Part shown: piece by piece, positions 1 to 10,079 of the stretch
Layout of the letters: each line of letters starts with the position of its first letter
Numbering within the stretch: the stretch's first letter is position 1
Assembly: GCA_022376925.1 (NCBI GenBank)
Contig: JAIOJX010000025.1
Span: forward strand, 139,893,301 to 139,957,300
Direction: 5' to 3'
DNA from: Tragulus kanchil
Lineage: Eukaryota > Chordata > Mammalia > Artiodactyla > Tragulidae
Length of the DNA: 64,000 bases
Notes under the pieces: model-generated
The model's input: only the letters and a program-made list of their open reading frames with translations
Databases searched by the model: none
Told to the model about the DNA's origin: nothing
Made by a program: the position numbers and the translations under genes

Positions 1-400
1 AATTATAGTTGTTATAATTATTATTAACATTAGAAAGGGGAGACACACAGGTCTGCCATGGTATATATTTTTATTTAATTACAACTAGGGAAAAGGTTTC
101 AGTTTAATTCCTTTTTGAGTTTGTTTAATCAAGAGGGGTAGATGAATGAAATTCAATTTTATAAGCTTCCCATCTATTGTATAATAAAGAATTCATCTGG
201 TCTTTGTCTTGGGTTCTTGTGGGAGAGCTTCTAAATCCTTGGAATTTCCCAAGTGATAGGAGTATCTTTGTTACTCACTGTGGGCCCCAGGGATTCCACC
301 TGAATTTATGCTAATGAGGTAACTATAGTGGCCTCTAGAAAGGGTCATCACGAAAACAGGCTTTAACAGAATTCTAAGGGGACAGAAAATTCCATAGTCA
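1..400. other. Unique AT-rich non-coding stretch
   Basis: No gene or repeat that I can name with confidence. The part from about 170 to 360 reads like a decayed interspersed element, but I could not assign a family. No long open frame is present. Confidence 0.5.
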
Positions 401-427
401 TAAATATATATACATATATATATATAT
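401..427. repeat. (TA)n microsatellite
   Basis: Alternating T and A interrupted by a single C. It lies just upstream of the MIR copy that starts at 431. Confidence 0.9.
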
Positions 428-430
428 GGA

Positions 431-618
431 TTAATCCTCACAACAAGCATTTGTGATAGAGACTATATTATTCCTCTTCTATAGGATAAGTAACATAAAG
501 GCACAGGGAAGTTAATAACTTGTCCTAGATCACACAGATGAAAAGTGGTGGAGTCAGAATTTGAACCCAAGCAAACTGGCTGTGGAGTTCATGTTGTTAG
601 TCACTAAACTACATTGCA
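431..618 (-). mobile_element. MIR SINE, minus strand
   Basis: An old mammalian tRNA-derived CORE-SINE, seen as the reverse complement of the consensus. The order of motifs is as expected: an ATCCTCACAACA-like start, GGCACAGGGAAG, TTGTCCTAGATCACACAG, then TTTGAACCCAAGC (the reversed B-box area) and the ACTACATTGCAT-like end. It is heavily diverged, as expected for MIR. Recognised by eye from the consensus order, not by a search. Confidence 0.85.
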
Positions 619-644
619 TCTTAGAAACATTATGACAGCAACTA

Positions 645-815
645 ACATATTTGGGACAATCGCTGTGTGTCAGCCATAGCTATGTTAGTGTATTTAATCT
701 TCCCAGCTGTCCCCATACTAGGAAGTCTTATTAATCCATTTTATAAATGATGAAACCAAAGTATAGAGAGAGTCAGTACTTGGCTTAGGCCGCCAGCTTG
801 GCAAGTGGCAGGACC
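645..815 (-). mobile_element. MIR/MIRb SINE, minus strand
   Basis: A second reversed MIR-like copy: a TGTGTCAGCC-like start, TTAATCTTCCCAGC, CATTTTATAAATGATGAAACC, and AAGTGGCAGGACCAG near the end. The start of duplication pair A (about 726) falls inside it, so its right half recurs at about 1835-1927. Confidence 0.7.
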
Positions 816-2946
816 AGTGCCCAGGACTTTGTAAAAGAATTATCCCCATTCTCTAACTTGCTTGAGGAAGAAAGTTTAGGTGACAGGACTGACAGTGGGA
901 GGGTAGACGCTACTCTGTGGCTCCAGGAGGGACATTGCTAAACCTTGTAGCAAGAAAAGAAGAGAGGCAGGGAAGGATACGGTAGAGGGTACTGCAAAGA
1001 ATCACTCACATGGACCCCTCACAGATACCACAAGTAACGTGTAATGGGGAGACAGTCTCTGACTTACCAGGGGCCAGAATTAGAATAGTCAGCCCACCAT
1101 CCACCTGGGAAAGTATATCAAGGAGCCTCTTTCCAGCTTACACTCTGAGAGGACTGTCAAGTGCTCTGATACTCTTCTTGTGACCGGCTCTCCTGGTAGC
1201 GGAGAGGCAGATCAGGCTGTGCTTTTACTAAAGCTGGTCATTCTTAAGCTTGTTGTGGGTGGAAATTAGTAACTTGCACCCTCTCTGCCACATCTGTTCC
1301 ACCTTCACAGCCTTTATTTACAGGTTGTAGGGGATCAAGACTTAATTTTACAAAACTGCTGTTTTCCTTCAACAAGATTTGGCTGTGGAAGGCAGAGACA
1401 TACTCTTTAAAAATTGGGAGAGAAAGAATAAACTAATTTTTACACGGCTGTGCGCACAGATAATTATTCCCCTAAAAAGAGAAATAGAGACAGCAAAGTG
1501 TGCCCGGTGGGGTGCACAGCAGTGTGCTGGCAGTATTGATCTGGGGCCTGGAAGCTTGTTATCAGATAAGAAATTAAAGAGAAGACCCACACAGTTGACT
1601 CATGCTCTGCGTGAGTGCTCGGCATCTGTGCTCCGGCTTCCGCGCTGGCTTCCCATCTGCCTGGGGACGCGATTCAAGGAGTCAAGGTGGAGATTGTGAT
1701 CTATGGGCTGGTGGTGATTGGATTCTCACTTTTACACTGTGCCCCTCTCTTTTATGGCAGGGGCTGGTGACAGCTGAGAGGCTGAAGTCCTCCTGGGAGG
1801 AATGCTATATTGGGACTCTTCAGGCAGGGAGGTCTTATTAATCCATTTAAATTAATTTTTGATGAAACCAAAGTATAGAGAGAGTCAGTACTTGGCTTAG
1901 GCCGCCAGCTTGGCAAGTGGCAGGACCAGTGCCCAGGACTTTGTAAAGAATTATCCCCATTCTCTAACTTGCTTGAGGAAGAAAGTTTAGGTGACAGGAC
2001 TGACAGTGGGAGGGTAGACGCTACTCTGTGGCTCCAGGAGGGACATTGCTAAACCTTGTAGCAAGAAAAGAAGAGAGGCAGGGAAGGATACGGTAGAGGG
2101 TACTGCAAAGAATCACTCACATGGACCCCTCACAGATACCACAAGTAACGTGTAATGGGGAGACAGTCTCTGACTTACCAGGGGCCAGAATTAGAATAGT
2201 CAGCCCACCATCCACCTGGGAAAGTATATCAAGGAGCCTCTTTCCAGCTTACACTCTGAGAGGACTGTCAAGTGCTCTGATACTCTTCTTGTGACCGGCT
2301 CTCCTGGTAGCGGAGAGGCAGATCAGGCTGTGCTTTTACTAAAGCTGGTCATTCTTAAGCTTGTTGTGGGTGGAAATTAGTAACTTGCACCCTCTCTGCC
2401 ACATCTGTTCCACCTTCACAGCCTTTATTTACAGGTTGTCGGGGATCCTGACTTAATTTTACAAAACTGCTGTTTTCCTTCAACAAGCTTTGGCTGTGGA
2501 AGGCAGAGACATACTCTTTAAAAATTGGGAGAGAAAGAATAAACTAATTTTTACACGGCTGTGCGCACAGATAATTATTCCCCTAAAAAGAGAAATAGAG
2601 ACAGCAAAGTGTGCCCGGTGGGGTGCACAGCAGTGTGCTGGCAGTATTGATCTGGGGCCTGGAAGCTTGTTATCAGATAAGAAATTAAAGAGAAGACCCA
2701 CACAGTTGACTCATGCTCTGCGTGAGTGCTCGGCATCTGTGCTCCGGCTTCCGCGCTGGCTTCCCATCTGCCTGGGGACGCGATTCAAGGAGTCAAGGTG
2801 GAGATTGTGATCTATGGGCTGGTGGTGATTGGATTCTCACTTTTACACTGTGCCCCTCTCTTTTATGGCAGGGGCTGGTGACAGCTGAGAGGCTGAAGTC
2901 CTCCTGGGAGGAATGCTATATTGGGACTCTTCAGGCAGGGAGGTCC
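726..2946. repeat. Tandem duplication pair A (726-1834 / 1835-2946)
   Basis: Direct head-to-tail repeat with offset 1111-1112. The join carries a garbled TTTAAATTAATTTTT where the first copy has TTTTATAAAT. A one-base run-length difference follows (GTAAAAGAAT in copy 1, GTAAAGAAT in copy 2). Otherwise the copies look almost identical. Content is unique DNA with MIR at the left edge and a relatively GC-rich part from about 1480 to 1830. Most likely an assembly overlap that was not merged. Confidence 0.95.
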
Positions 2947-2965
2947 CCGGAGAGGGCCATCAGAG
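2872..2965 (+). other. Weak exon candidate, plus strand, 94 nt
   Basis: A pyrimidine-rich tract ending in TTTTATGGCAG comes directly before 2872, and CAGAG/GTAGGA follows 2965, so the stretch has acceptor-like and donor-like borders. The frame beginning GGG CTG GTG is open throughout and continues beyond both edges. I do not recognise the 31-residue peptide. The first copy (about 1761-1834) is cut by the duplication junction before the donor. Splice-like borders and a short open frame are common by chance, so this is only a lead. Confidence 0.12.
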
Positions 2966-3312
2966 GTAGGATAGATGTCCTGCTATCCTGGGGCAGCCTC
3001 AATCTGTTGACTTTCCCTGGCCCCAGGCAGAGCTGTTGAGCACTGATGCTGGCTTAATTTAGTGGTGAGGACTCCTGGGCGAGGGGAGGAGGAGATGGTT
3101 ATTAGAGTGACTGGAGGAAGGGCTTGGCGTCCTCTCTTCTTTTCCTCTCTCTCCCATTCCGGCTCCTCATCTTGTGTTTCCCTTCTCTGTTAAATTGGTC
3201 AAGCTGTTGTCTGATTTGGGAACTCTGGAATCCTTCTCCAGTTATTTTTCCTTATTTCCCATGTCCAGTTAGCTGATTCTGCAGCACATTTGACCCATCT
3301 GACTTTTGTTCT
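2947..3312. other. Unique non-coding stretch
   Basis: Moderately pyrimidine-rich (TCTCTTCTTTTCCTCTCTCTC near 3134). No gene or assignable repeat. It ends where duplication pair B begins. Confidence 0.6.
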
Positions 3313-3394
3313 CAGAAGAGACCAACCTTTCCATTGGTGAGATCTGCCCTCGGTCCCAGGTCTCATCATGAGCTGCTTGCCTTTGGACATCTCG

Positions 3395-3855
3395 GTAACT
3401 AATTTATCTGCCATCAGCATGGCCCTTTCCACCTGAACAAAATCAGATTCCAGAATGATTTTTCTAAAGTGGTGGTTCTCAAACTTTGCTACACATCTGA
3501 ATCATCTGGGAGCTTTTTAAACTGATGTCCAGATCATACACCACACTGGTTAAATTATAGATAGAGTCCCCTGAGACTGGATCCTGGCATCCTCATTTTT
3601 TATAACTCCCCAGGTGAATCCAATGTGTAGTCATGTCTGAAGTCTTTGTCTGATCATATTTAATTGTTTTTTTCTCTTGCTCAAGAATTTTTCAGTGGCT
3701 CCCTGTTGCCTGTAGAATTGAAAGCTTGTAGTCCTTATCTTAGAATTCCTAGGCCTATATGATCTGACCATAAGCCCTGTTTTTAGTCTTATCCCTGCAT
3801 CATTCTGTTTCTAACCTACTGTCTTGCGTTATTCACGACTCCTTATAGGCCACAC
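3395..3855 (+). mobile_element. L2 LINE 3' portion, plus strand, split by MER5
   Basis: Fragments at about 3395-3466 and 3636-3855 follow the order of the L2 consensus: an AGATTCCAGAATGATTTTTCTAAA segment, then (after the MER5) TCTGATCATATTTAATTG, TTTTCAGTGGCTCCCTGTTGCC, TATATGATCTGACC, and a pyrimidine-rich part up to a poly-T at 3858. It is non-autonomous and long dead. The second copy is at about 4492-4952. Confidence 0.7.
3467..3635 (+). mobile_element. MER5A-like hAT-Charlie DNA transposon relic
   Basis: It starts with GGTGGTTCTCAAACTTTGC, continues with CATCTGAATCATCTGGGAGC and CTCCCCAGGTGAATCCAATG, and so follows the MER5A order. This non-autonomous hAT element interrupts the L2, so it inserted later. 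The second copy is at 4564-4732. Confidence 0.85.
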
Positions 3856-3869
3856 ATTTTTTTTTTTTT

Positions 3870-4409
3870 TTGCATTAGTGATCTTGCTCTTATTTTTTGT
3901 TTCTTCTGGACACCAGATCAATACAGAAAAGATGAAGAAAGGGTCCCAAATAAAGTTTTATTATCCCAATGGAGGAATAAACAGTTGTGATCCAAACTAA
4001 TGGCCGGAAGTGCCAGTTAGCTCTCCCCCAGCATTTACCCAATTAAGAAAAGACTCAGTGTCATGACCATAGTAAGAAAGGTCTCTATCAGTTTGATTTA
4101 GTTATAGATGCCCCATTCATCATGCCCACTGGCCGCTTTCTAACTGGACCCCTCTGAGGAGCTATCTTCCCCCTTAGTCTGGATGAAGTGAATAATGTAA
4201 GAGTCAGACATCACCGCCTTTCTTCCTCCCGTTCTCATTCCCAGCCCCACATCCATCTTCACACTGCAGAGTCCAGATATAATATTTTACTTCTTTCTTC
4301 AGTTATCATAGCTTTTAAGGAGCAAATGAATCTTTTACTTTTTAATTGCAAAATTACCACTTGTGCCTTCTGGTGCAGGCTGCTCTGTCTTCCCTGTAGC
4401 ATTGCCTTC
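3870..4409. other. Unique non-coding block
   Basis: Follows a 13-15 base poly-T (3858-3872). No gene. The part from 4056 to 4409 occurs three times in the window (also about 5153-5506 and 6280-6633) through chained pairs B and C. Confidence 0.6.
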
Positions 4410-4563
4410 CAGAAGAGACCAACCTTTCCATTGGTGAGATCTGCCCTCGGTCCCAGGTCTCATCATGAGCTGCTTGCCTTTGGACATCTCGGTAACTAAT
4501 TTATCTGCCATCAGCATGGCCCTTTCCACCTGAACAAAATCAGATTCCAGAATGATTTTTCTA

Positions 4564-4732
4564 AAGTGGTGGTTCTCAAACTTTGCTACACATCTGAATC
4601 ATCTGGGAGCTTTTTAAACTGATGTCCAGATCATACACCACACTGGTTAAATTATAGATAGAGTCCCCTGAGACTGGATCCTGGCATCCTCATTTTTTAT
4701 AACTCCCCAGGTGAATCCAATGTGTAGTCATG
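4564..4732 (+). mobile_element. MER5A-like relic, duplicate copy
   Basis: Second copy of the element at 3467-3635, carried by pair B. Not an independent insertion. Confidence 0.85.
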
Positions 4733-5509
4733 TCTGAAGTCTTTGTCTGATCATATTTAATTGTTTTTTTCTCTTGCTCAAGAATTTTTCAGTGGCTCCC
4801 TGTTGCCTGTAGAATTGAAAGCTTGTAGTCCTTATCTTAGAATTCCTAGGCCTATATGATCTGACCATAAGCCCTGTTTTTAGTCTTATCCCTGCATCAT
4901 TCTGTTTCTAACCTACTGTCTTGCGTTATTCACGACTCCTTATAGGCCACACATTTTTTTTTTTTTTTGCATTAGTGATCTTGCTCTTATTTTTTGTTTC
5001 TTCTGGACACCAGATCAATACAGAAAAGATGAAGAAAGGGTCCCAAATAAAGTTTTATTATCCCAATGGAGGAATAAACAGTTGTGATCCAAACTAATGG
5101 CCGGAAGTGCCAGTTAGCTCTCCCCCAGCATTTACCCAATTAAGAAAAGACTCAGTGTCATGACCATAGTAAGAAAGGTCTCTATCAGTTTGATTTAGTT
5201 ATAGATGCCCCATTCATCATGCCCACTGGCCGCTTTCTAACTGGACCCCTCTGAGGAGCTATCTTCCCCCTTAGTCTGGATGAAGTGAATAATGTAAGAG
5301 TCAGACATCACCGCCTTTCTTCCTCCCGTTCTCATTCCCAGCCCCACATCCATCTTCACACTGCAGAGTCCAGATATAATATTTTACTTCTTTCTTCAGT
5401 TATCATAGCTTTTAAGGGAGCAAATGAATCTTTTACTTTTTAATTGCAAAATTACCACTTGTGCCTTCTGGTGCAGGCTGCTCTGTCTTCCCTGTAGCAT
5501 TGCCTTCCA

Positions 5510-6175
5510 GCAAAGTGGTGTGGCCCTCCTTTTTCCAAAGTCAAAAGTATAAATTCAGTTACTTTATAACAATATTGAATGAGATGAAAATCTCTGAAGT
5601 TTCTCTTCTCTGACTCAACATTTGTTTGAGAAAAATGAAGTTGCCCTTGTTTGAGCTGATGAAGATTAAATGGACTGCCTCTGAATTTAATTGAGTCTCT
5701 GTTTGAATAATATCCATGGTGGGTCCTACTGCAATGTTTGGTGATTAATGGTGAGAATGAACAACAGTAACATCTGGACCCAAAGCTGTTCTTGGCTTAG
5801 AAGGTGTTCATTCCTTTGAGAAAAAGGATTCTCTGCATCATTGTCCAAATAATCATTAGCAGATAGATCAGCTGAGACATTTTAATTAAAGTTTCAAAAT
5901 GTAGGGAGAAGAAAAGTTTCTTAACGCTCTTTTATTTTATGTAACCAAGTTAGATCAAATTTTATATTGTAAAAGTGGGAGATAGGTTTCTATTCAGGTA
6001 GAGAAGGAAGGTTGGATTATGAAGTAGCATTTGCTTGTTATGAATAGAAGTACAAAGAGGAGAACTTGAGCCTAGGATATGTTGCAGTCACTGGTTTTAA
6101 CCATCATTGTAGGCACTATTAAGAAAACTGTAAGGAATCATGCAGATTTAAAAATAGTTTTGCCTGGTTTTTATT
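5510..6175. other. Unique AT-rich non-coding block
   Basis: No named repeat seen. Repeated at about 6637-7302 by pair C. Contains several ATTA-type motifs, but nothing decisive. Confidence 0.5.
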
Positions 6176-6177
6176 AT

Positions 6178-6278
6178 TTGTGAGTACTAAGTCACTTCAG
6201 TTATATTCGACTCTTTGTGAGCCCATGGACTGTAGCCTTCCATGCTTCATAGTCCGTGGGATTTCCCAGACAAGAAGA
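6178..6278 (-). mobile_element. Bov-A (BovB-derived) monomer, truncated by junction
   Basis: The GAGTACTAAGTCACTTCAGT, ATTCGACTCTTTGTGAGCCC, ATGGACTGTAGCC order is the reverse complement of the BovB/Bov-A 3' end. Truncated at 6278 by the junction of pair C. Confidence 0.85.
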
Positions 6279-7303
6279 TCAGTGTCATGACCATAGTAAG
6301 AAAGGTCTCTATCAGTTTGATTTAGTTATAGATGCCCCATTCATCATGCCCACTGGCCGCTTTCTAACTGGACCCCTCTGAGGAGCTATCTTCCCCCTTA
6401 GTCTGGATGAAGTGAATAATGTAAGAGTCAGACATCACCGCCTTTCTTCCTCCCGTTCTCATTCCCAGCCCCACATCCATCTTCACACTGCAGAGTCCAG
6501 ATATAATATTTTACTTCTTTCTTCAGTTATCATAGCTTTTAAGGGAGCAAATGAATCTTTTACTTTTTAATTGCAAAATTACCACTTGTGCCTTCTGGTG
6601 CAGGCTGCTCTGTCTTCCCTGTAGCATTGCCTTCCAGCAAAGTGGTGTGGCCCTCCTTTTTCCAAAGTCAAAAGTATAAATTCAGTTACTTTATAACAAT
6701 ATTGAATGAGATGAAAATCTCTGAAGTTTCTCTTCTCTGACTCAACATTTGTTTGAGAAAAATGAAGTTGCCCTTGTTTGAGCTGATGAAGATTAAATGG
6801 ACTGCCTCTGAATTTAATTGAGTCTCTGTTTGAATAATATCCATGGTGGGTCCTACTGCAATGTTTGGTGATTAATGGTGAGAATGAACAACAGTAACAT
6901 CTGGACCCAAAGCTGTTCTTGGCTTAGAAGGTGTTCATTCCTTTGAGAAAAAGGATTCTCTGCATCATTGTCCAAATAATCATTAGCAGATAGATCAGCT
7001 GAGACATTTTAATTAAAGTTTCAAAATGTAGGGAGAAGAAAAGTTTCTTAACGCTCTTTTATTTTATGTAACCAAGTTAGATCAAATTTTATATTGTAAA
7101 AGTGGGAGATAGGTTTCTATTCAGGTAGAGAAGGAAGGTTGGATTATGAAGTAGCATTTGCTTGTTATGAATAGAAGTACAAAGAGGAGAACTTGAGCCT
7201 AGGATATGTTGCAGTCACTGGTTTTAACCATCATTGTAGGCACTATTAAGAAAACTGTAAGGAATCATGCAGATTTAAAAATAGTTTTGCCTGGTTTTTA
7301 TTA

Positions 7304-7436
7304 TTTGTGAGTACTAAGTCACTTCAGTTATATTCGACTCTTTGTGAGCCCATGGACTGTAGCCTTCCATGCTTCATAGTCCGTGGGATTTCCCAGACAA
7401 GAAGACTGGAGTGGATAGCCATTTTCTCTGGCGTTT
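7304..7436 (-). mobile_element. Bov-A monomer, minus strand, fuller copy
   Basis: Same element as 6178-6278, but reading on through ACTGGAGTGGATAGCCATTTTC as expected for Bov-A. This ruminant-restricted element helps place the host. Confidence 0.88.
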
Positions 7437-7440
7437 TTTT

Positions 7441-7458
7441 TTATACAAATTTGTATAA
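7441..7458. repeat. Perfect 18-bp palindrome
   Basis: TTATACAAATTTGTATAA equals its own reverse complement. It lies directly left of the mariner MITE and right of a poly-T. Function unknown. Confidence 0.95.
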
Positions 7459-7464
7459 ACTAAA

Positions 7465-7532
7465 TATTGGATTGGCCAGAAAGTTTGCTTGGGCTTTTAC
7501 AATGTCTTACAAACTTTTTGGCCAACTCAATA
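7465..7532. mobile_element. Short mariner MITE with inverted ends
   Basis: The left end TTGGATTGGCCAGAAAGTTTG and the right end CAAACTTTTTGGCCAACTCAA are near-perfect inverted copies around a short centre. TA dinucleotides at 7465-7466 and 7531-7532 fit a mariner TA target duplication. Size and sequence match the palindromic mariner MITEs of ruminants and other mammals. Cannot encode transposase. Confidence 0.85.
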
Positions 7533-7584
7533 TAACAAAGTAATAATTATAAAAATCATTAATCATGAATAATTAAAATGATTT

Positions 7585-7757
7585 TTGTTGTTCAGTTGCT
7601 AAGTCATGTCTGACTCTTTACGACCTCACAGACTAGAGCATGCCAGGCTTCCCTGTCCTTTACTATCTCCTGGAGTTTCTCAGATTCACGTCCATTGAGT
7701 TGGTGATGCCATCTAACCATCTCATTCTCTGTCACCTTCTCTCCTCTTGCCCTCAAT
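7585..7757 (-). mobile_element. BovB (RTE) LINE 3' fragment, minus strand
   Basis: TTGTTGTTCAGTTGCTAAGTC then CTGACTCTTTACGACC, CTGTCCTTTACTATCTCC, TTGAGTTGGTGATGCC and CCATCTAACCATCTCATTC follow the reverse complement of the BovB 3' end. Faces away from the BovB at 8076-8995, so the two 3' ends point outward. Confidence 0.9.
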
Positions 7758-7800
7758 TGGGTGGGAGGGTATGGACCCTCAATTCAAAATTGGAAAAGTA

Positions 7801-8065
7801 GGGCTTACCTGGTGGTCCAGTATGTAAAGAGTCCACCTTGCAGTGCAAGGGGCGCCGGTTTGATCCCTGGCCCAGGAAGATCCCAGATGCCATGCAGCGG
7901 CTGGACCACTCTGTCAAATTACGAATCATAGCTCTGGAGCGCATGCGCCTAGAGCCGATGCTCTGCAGTGGGAGAGGCCACTGCAATAGGAGGCCCACAC
8001 AGGCTAAAGAACAAAGATGAATGAAAATAAATGAATGAAAGACCAATAAAGGAGGCCAAAAAATT
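7801..8065 (+). mobile_element. tRNA-Glu-derived CHR-type SINE, plus strand, with TSD
   Basis: Opens GGGCTTACCTGGTGGTCCAG. The tRNA-like head carries a B-box-like CGGTTTGATCCC near 7856. The tRNA-unrelated body has GGAGAGGCCACTGCAATAGG and AGGCCCACACAGGC, then a GAAAGACCAATAAAGGAGGCC tail and A-rich end. The 10-base target-site duplication TGGAAAAGTA lies at 7791-7800 and 8066-8075, which fixes the element's limits. Transcribed by Pol III when active and mobilised by a LINE in trans. Confidence 0.93.
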
Positions 8066-8075
8066 TGGAAAAGTA

Positions 8076-8995
8076 GTACATCAAAGACTGTATACTGTTG
8101 CCCTGTTTATTTAACTTCTATGCAGAGTACATCATGTGAAATGCCAGGCTGGAGGGATCACAAGCTGAAATTAAGATTGCTGGGAGAATATCAACAACCT
8201 TAGATATACCTTAGATACCACCCAAATGGCGGAAAGTGAAGAGGAACTAAAGAACCTCTTGATGAGGGTGAAAGAGGAGAGTGAAAATGCTGGCTTGAAA
8301 CTCAACATGAAAAAAACTAAGATCATGACATCCAGTCCGATCACTATGGCCAATATGAAGAGGAAAATATCACCAATAAAAGAAGAAAAACTGGAAACAG
8401 TGATAGACTTTATTTTCTTGGGCTCCCAAATCACTATAGATGGTGAGTGTAGCCATCACATTCAGACACTTGCTCCTTGGAAGAAAAGCTATGACAAACC
8501 TAGACAGCATATTAAAAAGCAGAGACATAACTTTGCCAACAATGGTCTGTATAGTCAAAGCTGTAGTTTTTCCATTGGTTATGTATGGATGTGAGAGTTG
8601 GATCACAAAGAAGGCAGAGTGCTGAAGAGTTGATGCTTTTGAATTGTGGTGCTGGAGAAGACTCTTGAGAGCTCCTTGGACTACAAGGAGATCAAGCCAG
8701 TCAATCCTAAAGGAAATCAACCCTGAATATTCATTGGAAGCACTGATGCTGAATCTGAAGCTCCAATCTTCTGGCCACATGATGCAAAGAGCTGACTCAT
8801 TGGAAAAGACTCTGATGCTGGGAAAGATTGAAGGCACAAGGAGAAGGGTGCAGTAGAGGATGGGATGGTTGGAAGGTATCATTGACTCAGTGGATACAGG
8901 CTTAAGCAAACTCCGGGAGATGGTGAAGCACAGGGGAAACCTGGTGTGTTGTAGTCCATGGGGCTGCAAAGAGTTGGACACAAACTCAACAACAG
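8076..8995 (+). mobile_element. BovB (RTE) LINE, 5'-truncated, broken reverse transcriptase
   Basis: This is the 3' third of the single long BovB reading frame, which encodes an endonuclease and reverse transcriptase that copies RNA at a nick. The conserved YADD catalytic box is seen in frame at 8205-8216 but reads Y-T-L-D, so one catalytic aspartate is lost. Downstream, the MAESEEELK segment starts at 8226. The frame then shifts near 8460-8480 into the LGRKAMTNLDS and ILKSRDITLP segment, stops at about 8625, and resumes with the WCWRRLLRAPW and NQSILKEINPEYS-like region from 8644. It ends with the BovB tail (GCAAAGAGTTGGACAC). A dead copy. Confidence 0.95.
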
Positions 8996-9585
8996 CATCT
9001 TCCCAAGCAAAGTTACTTGTCTGAGGGTTTTTACAAGGTGTCTTGAGTTCTCATTTTCTCTGAGAACAGAGAGGGTTAAGTGAGTTTACAGGGACGCTTT
9101 CAAATTTCTGTGTCTTCTGGCCTTTTGCAACATCTGGTAGTTTTAGCTCTTACTGTTCTCTTTGCCACTTTTTTCTTGGCTATTCTTGTCCATTTGCCCC
9201 ACATGTGGATGTTAATAACATTATTTTCTTTTTGCATCTTTATGGTAATGTTGCACAGACAATAGAAGTAAGAAATGATGATTATACCACAAATAAAAGA
9301 GTTAAAGTGTGAAACAAAGATTACATAATTATACCCAAAACAATTCTGAAAACCAAGTGAAAGTAGTTAAGTAGTTTGATTTTATTTGTTATTACTGCTG
9401 TTCTAGAAATTTCTATACTTAGAGCATTCATTTCTCAAAGGGAATCCTGTTGGGAATCATAAATGAATTGAAATGTGTTGGCCAAATTCATGAAAATCAG
9501 AGTAGTAAGTGGCTTCTGAGAAACCAGAGTGTAGTTCATCTTTGAAGGTGACCTATGGAGGAATAAGCAAGCCCTTCAGGCTGTT
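8996..9585. other. Unique non-coding flank of BovB
   Basis: AT-rich, with no named repeat and no gene. Repeated at about 10080-10669. Confidence 0.5.
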
Positions 9586-9594
9586 AATAGGGGT

Positions 9595-10079
9595 ATTAAA
9601 AAGCAGAGACATAACTTTGCCAACAATGGTCTGTATAGTCAAAGCTGTAGTTTTTCCATTGGTTATGTATGGATGTGAGAGTTGGATCACAAAGAAGGCA
9701 GAGTGCTGAAGAGTTGATGCTTTTGAATTGTGGTGCTGGAGAAGACTCTTGAGAGCTCCTTGGACTACAAGGAGATCAAGCCAGTCAATCCTAAAGGAAA
9801 TCAACCCTGAATATTCATTGGAAGCACTGATGCTGAATCTGAAGCTCCAATCTTCTGGCCACATGATGCAAAGAGCTGACTCATTGGAAAAGACTCTGAT
9901 GCTGGGAAAGATTGAAGGCACAAGGAGAAGGGTGCAGTAGAGGATGGGATGGTTGGAAGGTATCATTGACTCAGTGGATACAGGCTTAAGCAAACTCCGG
10001 GAGATGGTGAAGCACAGGGAAGCCTGGTGTGTTGTAGTCCATGGGGCTGCAAAGAGTTGGACACAAACTCAACAACAGC
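9595..10079 (+). mobile_element. BovB 3' part, duplicate copy
   Basis: Second copy of 8511-8995. It starts abruptly in mid frame (SRDITLP segment) directly after unique DNA, and lacks the target-site duplication and 5' truncation signature of a true insertion. This supports its origin as a copied segment. Confidence 0.93.

Larger units (their letters stand above)
3313..5509. repeat. Tandem duplication pair B (3313-4409 / 4410-5509)
   Basis: Direct repeat with offset 1097-1098. Copy 2 has one extra G (AAGGGAGC against AAGGAGC near 4318). The 12-base string beginning CAGAAGAGACC opens each copy. Each copy contains an L2 fragment, a nested MER5 and about 500 bases of unique DNA. The right part (from 5152) also belongs to pair C, giving three copies of about 355 bases. 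Confidence 0.96.
5152..7406. repeat. Tandem duplication pair C (5152-6279 / 6280-7406)
   Basis: Direct repeat with offset 1127. Copy 1 ends in CAAGAAGATC inside a Bov-A fragment and copy 2 starts AGTGTCATGACC. Copy 2 continues CAAGAAGACTGGAGTGG, the normal Bov-A reading, so the break lies inside the SINE fragment of copy 1. Confidence 0.96.

Noticed and set aside
1379..1699. 106-codon plus-strand frame and overlapping 73-codon minus-strand frame, repeated at 2490-2810
   Set aside because: No protein similarity recognised and no splice support over its length. Its repetition is explained by pair A and is not evidence of a gene family.
8370..8981. 203-codon open frame on the minus strand
   Set aside because: It is the antisense of a BovB reverse-transcriptase fragment. 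The sense strand carries the recognisable protein, and BovB antisense frames are often open.
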